From positions 2,480,001-2,544,000 of the forward strand of contig CM030709.1 in the NCBI GenBank assembly GCA_017979445.1: a stretch of DNA of 64,000 nucleotides, in the 5' to 3' direction. The notes beneath the pieces were generated by a model, which saw nothing but the letters and a program-made list of their open reading frames with translations, did no database searches and was not told the origin of the DNA. The position numbers and the translations under genes were made by a program. Shown here one piece after another: positions 57,601-64,000 of this stretch; the stretch's first letter is position 1; each line of letters opens with the position of its first letter. Origin of the DNA: Akebia trifoliata (lineage: Eukaryota; Streptophyta; Magnoliopsida; Ranunculales; Lardizabalaceae).

Positions 57601-59591
57601 AGGCTCTAAATCCCTAAATAACATGACCAATATATTTTATATTGCCTTCTTAAACAATAATGTTTAATATATTTGCAGCCCAACACGCGTGAAATAAATT
57701 TTCTAGAATATCATTATTATTAAATAAATTTTGTTTGAGGAATGTTATTGCAGTATCATTATTTGATGCATTATCTAAGGTTATAGTTAATTTTTTGTTA
57801 GGTATTTCATAATCTCTAAGGCCATTCTGTATAGCCTCGGCGATTACTATTCCGATATGGTGTGACTTTAATTGAGAAAATTTTATTATACTCTTTTGTA
57901 ATTTCCAATCATTACATATAAAATGTGATGTAAGACGCAAATATTGGAATCTTTGAATTGATGTCCATAAGTCAGATGTGAGACAAGTCCTACCAGGTAA
58001 ATTACGTCGCATTTTTTTTTTTTTTTTTGAAACATTTTCATTACATATCTTTTGAGGCTATTTCTAGAAATACCTTCAAAACCTAGAAAAAATGCATCTT
58101 GAATAAATTCTTTAAGATTATCCTTGTCAACATCTAGAAAATGAATTTCTTCCATTATAAAAAATTTTACAATAGTGCGTCGTGTTTTGTCTTTGATTAT
58201 ATAACCATGTGTTTACTTCGCCCATGGTCAATCTACTTAACATAATTTGACTAACATCTGGTTGTGTCCTTGGAACAATGATTACTTTTTATGTTTTGGA
58301 TTACAGTTTCATCATCTTTAGTTTGTTCAATCAGAGTAAATTGTTGACAAACTTCAGATCTCTGTCTTTTATTTAGAGAGAGATTTTCTCCAACACCATA
58401 TTGGATTCTTTGCACCAACTTCTTCTCCGTTCTAACCATCTCATACTGTTACAATTTGTTTTCTTCTCTTTTATCTTTTACTTTCAGAAAAAGCGGAAAC
58501 TTGATCAGTTGCTAGGAGAAACATCAACAGCTACTTTTGACTCGCATCAAGAGAAATCAAATAAGAAAAGTGTTACAAAATTAGGCAAAGTGCATTATTC
58601 TTCTGCTTCTTCAATTTCATGCTTAATAAGTAGCACTGACTCAAATGAAAGCTCCAAGAAGATCCACCAAAATCCACTAAGTTCAGTTAGGCCACTGAAA
58701 TCCAGTAAAAATCTTCCAAGAAATCATGTCCGAAATGATCCCTCCCTTCAAGCTGACGCATTGGTCTGTAGCAGTCCATCAAGCAAGGAAGTTAAGCTCT
58801 CCCTTGATTCTGATGACTCAGTCAGCGGTTCAAACTCATTGAGTCCCAAAAAACCACTCCCCCAAAATCTACATGGATCTCTCAAGTTACTGAAGAATTC
58901 TGATGAGTCGGTAAATAGTTTAAATGTATTGGCTCCAAAGGGCCCAAGGCATAATCAATCACCTCGAAAGTCTGTAAGGTTACTGAACTTTATCGGTGAT
59001 TATATCCCAAGAATGGCAATTCCCGTTGGTCCCCGCTTTCAAGCAGACATCCCAGACTGGACTGGCTCATCCAAGATGGATAATTCATCAAAGTGGTTAG
59101 GTACCCGGATTTGGCCGATTGAAAACAGAAATACAGAAATTAGTAGGGAATTGATCAAGAAAGGGAAACCCAATTCATGCTCTTGCCATCATCCGGGATC
59201 CACAAATTGCATCCAACAACACATATCCGAGGAGAGGCTTCGGCTAAAATCTGAGTTGGGTTCTGCTTTCTTTAGTTGGAGATTTCATGAGATGGGAGAA
59301 GTTGTTTCCAAGACATGGACACTAAAGGAGCAGGAAAGTTTCAAGAGACTTGTGAAAATGAATCCTGGATCAAAGAATAAGAGTTTCTTGAAGCTTGCAA
59401 TGACGTGCTTCCCTCATAAAGGCAGAGAAAGCATAGTGAGTTACTACTTTAATGTATTCATCCTTAGATGTATGAGCAGGCAGACCAGATTGGCCTTTGC
59501 AGTGGTCGATAGTGATGATGACGATGAGGTCGATGAAAATGTAGACAAGTCTAAAGAATTAAAGAGTCGATACTTGGTTCAGCAACGGTGA
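54646..59591 (+). CDS. ELM2 and SANT domain nuclear protein
   Basis: Exon 1 54646-54879, exon 2 58488-59591, 445 residues. The N terminus is Ser/acid-rich ('SDDETSYSSEETHS'). The splice joins Lys-rich ends to build a basic stretch 'VRKKKRKLDQ', a likely nuclear localisation signal. A long polar, Ser-rich region follows. The ELM2 domain begins about residue 255 ('PVGPRFQADIPDWTG', 'KWLGTRIWPIE'), with 'SCSCHHPGSTNCIQQHISEE' after it. A SANT-like domain lies at about 350-400 ('TWTLKEQESFKRL', 'GRESIVSYYFNVFILRCMSR'), then an acidic tail. ELM2-SANT modules recruit histone deacetylases; plant members of this type (like Arabidopsis At1g13880/At1g26580, or ARID1/2 without an ARID) are poorly characterised. 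The donor is GTTCTA, not the usual GTAAG, so the exon 1 end should be confirmed. Confidence 0.88.
55058..55148 (+). repeat. tRNA-derived SINE, copy 2 (ELM2 intron)
   Basis: CTTAAACCCATAGCTGAGTT (A-box region), then CAAAGCAACTTTGAGGTTGC and GGGTTCAAGTCCAG (B box), ending in a run of A. Confidence 0.75.
55270..55760 (-). mobile_element. LINE reverse transcriptase fragment in ELM2 intron
   Basis: Minus strand, nearly continuous frame with 'FALVIDE', the active-site-like 'FADDVILIDET' (about 55530-55560) and, downstream, 'FRISRTKTEYVECKFS' and 'IIHKAGEIDE' (55292-55470). These are RT domains of a plant L1/RTE-type LINE. The frame is broken between the parts near 55490. Antisense to the host gene. 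Confidence 0.82.
56076..56256. mobile_element. Core-family foldback MITE in ELM2 intron
   Basis: Arms GCCTGCGTTGGACATTGGGT / inverted GCCTGCGTTGGACACTGGGC, both followed by GAGTTGACCTGG. The right end reads inward GAGTCGTGCTACACTGCC. Core GAACCATTGATTTTCT...ATCTCGAGG...AATCTATGG. The flanks are an (AT)n run on the left, so no duplication is visible. Confidence 0.8.
57400..57495 (-). repeat. tRNA-derived SINE, copy 3 (ELM2 intron, antisense)
   Basis: Minus strand GCTTAGACCCATAGCTTAGT, CAAGGCAACTTTGAGGTCGT and GGGTTCAAGTCTTCC. Same family as 42031 and 55058. The 3' tail is not A-rich here. Confidence 0.72.
57650..58440 (-). mobile_element. hAT (Ac-like/RICESLEEPER) transposase remnant
   Basis: Minus strand frames with 'CLTSDLWTS', 'LRLTSHFICNDWKLQKSI', 'ITLDNASNNDTAI' and 'FHACWAANILNIIV', the order seen in BED-type hAT transposases. 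Upstream pieces (58030-58150 and 58251-58439) are in other frames. Truncated and frameshifted, with no visible ends, so immobile. It fills the region just before ELM2 exon 2 and is antisense to it. Confidence 0.85.
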
Positions 59592-62298
59592 TTCTTCTGG
59601 TTTAACTAAGTTTTGAAACCCATTCCAATCTCAAGGAGTTTAAAAGGATTTTACTTTGTAATCAGATAAGAGTTGTTGAAGTCGTTCAAAGATCTAAGAT
59701 GGCTTTGTTTTACAAAAATTGAAGTATTACCTAAACTCCATATTCTGGTGTGTTTTGAAAAAACTAATATTATCTGATTGAGGAGATTCTCAGTTACCAT
59801 ACTACCCCACCCATGAGCCATTAAACAATTCATGATAATCTGCAAAGTAATTCACTAAATTGGGTGAGTCAAGTGGGTTCCTCCTAATATTTATTTTCAA
59901 CATGAACCTATTTTGCATTAAAAGTTCCAAGCCAAGTTAAGAAGTTTAAAATATCATGGTATTCTCTGCTTGAATTGCTGTTTTTGTTTTTCTTTTTTGT
60001 ATTCTTGATTGATATATTTTCCGGGTCAATATGGTTTGATTCTTTGCACCAAGGATATGGCATCTATATTTCGATTTAGCCTCTTCTTCTTCAAAGTTGA
60101 GTCGAATGGCAGCAAATCTTTGTGCCCATTTCTAGTATGTTTGGAAAAGTTGTGTCAAGGTGTCATTGTCGAATTAATTTGTTGAAGCTGAGATAAAGTT
60201 TTTCTTCTGAAGTAACTTGTTGTCTAAGTGTATTGTCTGGATGAACTGTTTTGTAACTTGTTTGAAATTTGTTGAATGAATTTAAAAACAATAAAAATAT
60301 ATGTTCTTTGCCAGTTATGATTCCAATATTCTTGTATCTTATCCAAGCAAACTTGTTACTCCTACTAGTTAACTTTTATAGTAGTTTCAACCATGTTTTC
60401 AATTTTAAAACTTTCAAACATCTTCAAATTATTGTTACTATGAGTCGTGCTACTGGTGTCCATCATAAACGTTCTCAGCACCCACTTAATTTTTTATTTA
60501 TAACACAAACAGAAATTAAAAGAAAATTACATTAATACCCTCCTCATCGAAATTACTCTATGCACCCACCATCTTCTTCATATCTATCCATCGAAAGAAA
60601 ATCCCAACTATCTCACCGTCTTCTCTTTCCATTATCTCCTTCTCGATCATTTATCTCTCTCTCTCTCAATCTTCTTGTTCTTCTTCATATTCATCTCCTT
60701 TTGAGTTTTGTGAGAGGTTGAATCAATGGAGATTAGGTTTTAGGATTTTTTTTTCTTTCAAAAATCTATTTTTATTCTTATATTGTTTCATATTTAATCA
60801 TCAAAGAAGATGAAAAAATTATTATTAAAACCTTCAAAATGAAGATTTTAAATCGAAGAACTCAAAATTTTTTAACAGATTTTGTTCAGTAGGTGCAGAC
60901 CGAACTTGTTTTAGCCGATTTAGTAATATCCTATTGAACATTACAAAATTGATTCAATGAGAGCCAATCGAACCACTTATAGATTTTTTGATAGATATAG
61001 TTCAGTAGGTTTAGACCAAACTTATTTAAGAAGATTTGACAAATTTTAGTATTCTATCAGACATAACTTTCTATCGAACATTAAAAAGTTTTGTTTGGTA
61101 GACGCCCATCGAATCAATTTTGTAATGTTTAGTAGGTACCTACTGAATTTGCTGAAACAAATTCAGTCTAAATCTACCAAATAAAACTATCAAAAAATCT
61201 TTGAGTTCTTCAATTCAAAATCATCGTTTTGAGATTTTAATAGTGATTTTTTCATCTTTCGTGATAATTAAATGCAAAAAAGTAAAAAAAATTAGATAAC
61301 TTGAAGAAAAAAAATCCTAAAATTTAATCTCCATTAATTCAACCTCTCACAAAACTCAAAAGGAGATGGATATGAAGAACAAGAAGATAGAGGGGGAGAG
61401 AGAAAGAGAGGTAGATGGTGGAGAAGGAGAGAATGGATAGAGAAAATGGGTTTCGATTGAACGAAAGAGAAGGGTAAAAATGAATTTTTTTCAAAGAAAA
61501 CTTAAACGGGCGTGAAGAGCTTATCTGGTGGGCGCCAGTGGCATGACTCATATAAATAACAATTTAAAAAGGTAATGCCCTTTAGCATATAGCGAACCCA
61601 TTTTTTGTCTGTTTTGAAAGTTACATTTTTCTCATTCATCAGCCTCATGGAACCAAGATCTTATCCATCATGCCTGTTTGATTCTTTGAATTCATATTGA
61701 GTTCTTTCCTATTCTAGATTTGAGATTCAAAGGTAGCAAATGTCTAGGTGGTTGTAAAACCTATCTCTAGTTGATTATTGGGCTTAGATTCCATATTTTG
61801 AGTAGGGAAACTCATTAGTTATTCTGACCATTGTTGGATTGCTTATAAATCGAACAAAAAAGAGAAGGATTGAGTCAAATCTCAATGCCCTAGCCTCCCA
61901 TCTTCATAAGGTTTCTTTAAAGAACTTCACTCTTGTTTACTTGTTTTCACTTACATTACATATTGTCAACTGCGCCACACACACTCTCTTAGTTTACTTA
62001 AGTTCTTGTCATCTTCCCTCTCTTCATCATTATTAATAAACCATAATATCTTGTTTACCACTTCAATCCATGTGGAAATGATCTTGGGTACTCCAAATAT
62101 TACTTGCATACAACTTGACACCCTAATTAGTACTTCCATACTTTGTTATTTAGTGTCTAAGGAATTTAGTCTTGCATTAAAAATCTCAAATTACAATAGA
62201 GGTACATATATCATAGAAAGAGTTTAAGTGAGGCACTATAAGCACATGCGAGTTGTGCACATAGCCAAGCATGCAAAGCACACATGAACGTTGAGGCA
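59592..62298. other. Intergenic region ELM2 to SRPBCC gene
   Basis: The ELM2 3' flank (to about 60260), the long-TIR element 60442-61549, then AT-rich sequence with no recognised gene. Confidence 0.6.
60442..61549. mobile_element. Long-TIR element, copy 2 (related to 12711-13555)
   Basis: Ends GAGTCGTGCTACTGGTGTCC and inward GAGTCATGCCACTGGCGCCC. The inverted arms extend over about 300 bp (left 60442-60780, right 61290-61549; for example CATCTCCTTTTGAGTTTTGT and AGAGGTTGAAT in both). The interior has GTAGGT(A)CCTACTGAA repeats and matches 13115-13235. Ends are of the GAGTCGTG type like the small MITEs, but target duplication is not evident. Confidence 0.78.
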
Positions 62299-63025
62299 CT
62301 AAACTTTTACATTTTTGGATGCAGTTTGTATAGCAACCTCAATTCTATTGATGCAAGACTTGTAGAGAAATCCCAGATAATCAATGATGCTGTCCTCACT
62401 GCCTCCTTCTATAGGGTTTAGTTCGAATGACCAGTCAACCAAAGTGGAGTCATCCCCATAATCAACGAGTTTTAATGAATTTTCAGACTCATCAAGACCT
62501 ACATTACTTGCTTCCAATCTGTAAATATAACTGAATGAAGCTTGGTCCATGAAAACCAACTTTTCTTTGATCCATGATCTCTCTCCATCATCTTGAGGAA
62601 ACATGAACCCAGATACAAGTCTAACATACCCAGGAATTCCTTCCTGTCCTGCCAGTTCAGTGCAATTTTCGACCATTGGCATCCATTCTGATAGTCTTTT
62701 ACTTTGAGAGACCATGGCCCAGACTTCATCTATGGGTGCACCAACAATTCCAACCACTGATCCATGCCACTTGTTTTTACTTAGCTGGAGTGCCTGTACA
62801 AAAGATAAATCATCACCTCAGACATTGAAACACAAAATTTTCTCACACTTTGATCATTCTTCTCTATAAGTATGCTAAAAAATACATCTATTTGCATGAA
62901 TAACTAGGTAAAAGGAACCTCATGATTACAAAGAAATATGGGACTAAAAGGCATTATCCATACCATTTGATCTTTATGTAACTTGTTCTTTGAAGATGGA
63001 TCTTCTTGTCCTAACAACTCAAATT
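62299..63025 (-). CDS. SRPBCC (polyketide cyclase / LFS-like) protein, 3' part
   Basis: Minus strand: last exon 62299-62793 and a preceding exon 62964-63025, joined in phase (62794-62963 intron, GT-AG). Together 185 residues. The reading '...FELLGQEDPSSKN' continues into 'ALQLSKNKWHGSVVGIVGAP', then 'DEVWAMVSQSKRLSEWMPMV', 'GYVRLVSGFMFP', 'ERSWIKEKLV', 'LKLVDYGDDSTLVDWSFEL' and 'YLGFLYKSCINRIE'. This matches the plant polyketide-cyclase / lachrymatory-factor-synthase-like group of the START/Bet v 1 fold (small ligand cavity). Substrate unknown. The fold is nearly complete; the first exon(s) and start lie upstream of 63025, possibly inside 63026-64000, but I could not place them. The exon at 62964 is a prediction. 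Confidence 0.82.
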
Positions 63026-64000
63026 CTGCAATTCAACCCCACCAACAAAACAACTCTTGGGGTTCCCCTTCAAACCCCTCTAGATAGTATGATAACCCTG
63101 CTTTTAAAAACAATAAATAAACCATATTATAAAGGAATTGCAAGGAGGAATGTAGAGTTTGGCATGTTATTTGACAAAGACAAGGACATAAAATGATACT
63201 TTTAGAGGAGAATTCCTAGGCACTCCTTGGGAATTTACAATTCCAAAGAAATATTTAATTTGGTGGTTATTTTAATGTGGTGGAGAGCTATTCTTATTAG
63301 AGGGAGGAGGAGTTTACCTTGGAATTTACAATGGGACACTTTGTACTACCGCAAGTGTACTTTTATAATAATGTTCATGGGTGCAGAATTTGTTCCATCT
63401 TAGGCTCTTCAGTCTTCATTTCTTTGATTGGTCTTGATTGTTAGATTTTATATATCTTCTTTCTCTTGCGATTATATTCCGGAGATCAAGTCAATATAAA
63501 TTTTGATAAAGCAATGGGGTTTCTCAAATGATTTTAGTTCCTCGATTTTTGTTGATTCAGTAATTATTCATTGGGGTTTCAATTCGGTTAATTCGGAAAA
63601 ATCTCATTAAAGAAATAGGAAAATTTCGGAGATTTTTCATATTTTCATTTTGGATTTCTTGTCGAAATCCATCATTTTCAATCTCTCTAGAAATCATTTC
63701 TTCTTTTGATGCTTGAAAAAAAATTGAAGGTGGAGGGTAAAATGTTACTTAATCATGGAATCGTCGGTTCACTGATTTAATCGGCTAAACCCTAATTCAG
63801 AGAATTTTATGAAATTTTAAAAAAAAAAAAATCGGAGAATTTTGTGACTATGCTCTTGAATAATTACCAGTTTTTGACTTTTTAATTTTTTTAAGAACTT
63901 ATATTGGCACACAACTATACATTGTACCAATTAGATTAAAGACTCCAAAATCATCTTTTAGGATTTCTTTGAACAAAAATTCTTAGAATAAAGAAGCTCT
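63026..64000. other. Upstream flank of the SRPBCC gene
   Basis: AT-rich; probably holds the first exon or promoter on the minus strand, but no clear donor or start could be assigned. No other gene seen. Confidence 0.4.

Noticed and set aside
58401..58487. Apparent ATG start for the ELM2 exon 2 frame
   Set aside because: The 29 leading residues are hydrophobic intron sequence with a polypyrimidine tract and a CAG acceptor at 58485-58487; the ELM2 gene's true N terminus is exon 1 at 54646.
1..64000. CRISPR array, bacterial operon or phage cluster
   Set aside because: Introns, plant families and TE content show a plant nuclear genome; no regular direct-repeat/spacer array exists.

Overview
This is a 64 kb piece of nuclear DNA from a flowering plant, most likely a eudicot. 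The evidence is GT-AG introns of 70 bp to several kb, plant-specific families (a plastid ribosomal protein with a transit peptide, a SHAQKYF-type MYB, a laccase with an apparent miR397 site), AT-rich intergenic DNA, and plant-type copia, LINE, SINE, hAT and Mutator-like elements.

Layout. (1) 1-2654: 3' end of a decayed Ty1/copia element lying in, or just upstream of, an intron of a peroxisomal NAD carrier gene (PXN, +), whose last seven coding exons run 3070-6640. (2) 9053-12009: plastid ribosomal protein L4 (+), one long exon plus a 45-nt last exon 2 kb away. (3) 13712-17474: signal peptidase complex subunit 2 (SPC25, +), five exons, one junction looking like a U12-type intron. (4) 21464-22686: DIVARICATA-like two-SANT MYB factor (-). 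(5) 32306-38598: laccase (-), six exons, with a near-perfect miR397 site. (6) 54646-59591: ELM2/SANT nuclear protein (+), two exons, with a TE-filled 3.6 kb intron. (7) 62299-63025: 3' part of an SRPBCC gene resembling lachrymatory-factor synthase (-). The stretches 17.5-21.4, 23.6-32.3, 38.7-54.0 and 59.6-62.3 kb hold no gene I can recognise and are largely repeats.

The seven genes are unrelated housekeeping or developmental genes rather than a pathway or cluster. PXN and SPC25 are, from memory, adjacent loci in Arabidopsis (At2g39970 and At2g39960), so the left end probably preserves old microsynteny with RPL4 in between.

The most striking content is non-coding. At least 15, probably 18, short foldback elements (about 140-220 bp) are scattered through introns and intergenic DNA. 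They share an inner palindromic core (CCATAGAT...CTCGGGATACACA...ATCTATGG) but have very different arms. Several have 9-10 bp target-site duplications, four of them perfect, and ends related to GAGTCGTGAT / GAATAATGAT, which places them with Mutator-like MITEs. Nested insertions (two in another MITE within a laccase intron; a hAT MITE inside one of them), two related 0.8-1.1 kb long-TIR elements, a third long-TIR element with a gene-like interior, two twin LINE tails in introns, a repeated tRNA-derived SINE, and a strongly G-poor block at 49.9-50.8 kb complete the picture.
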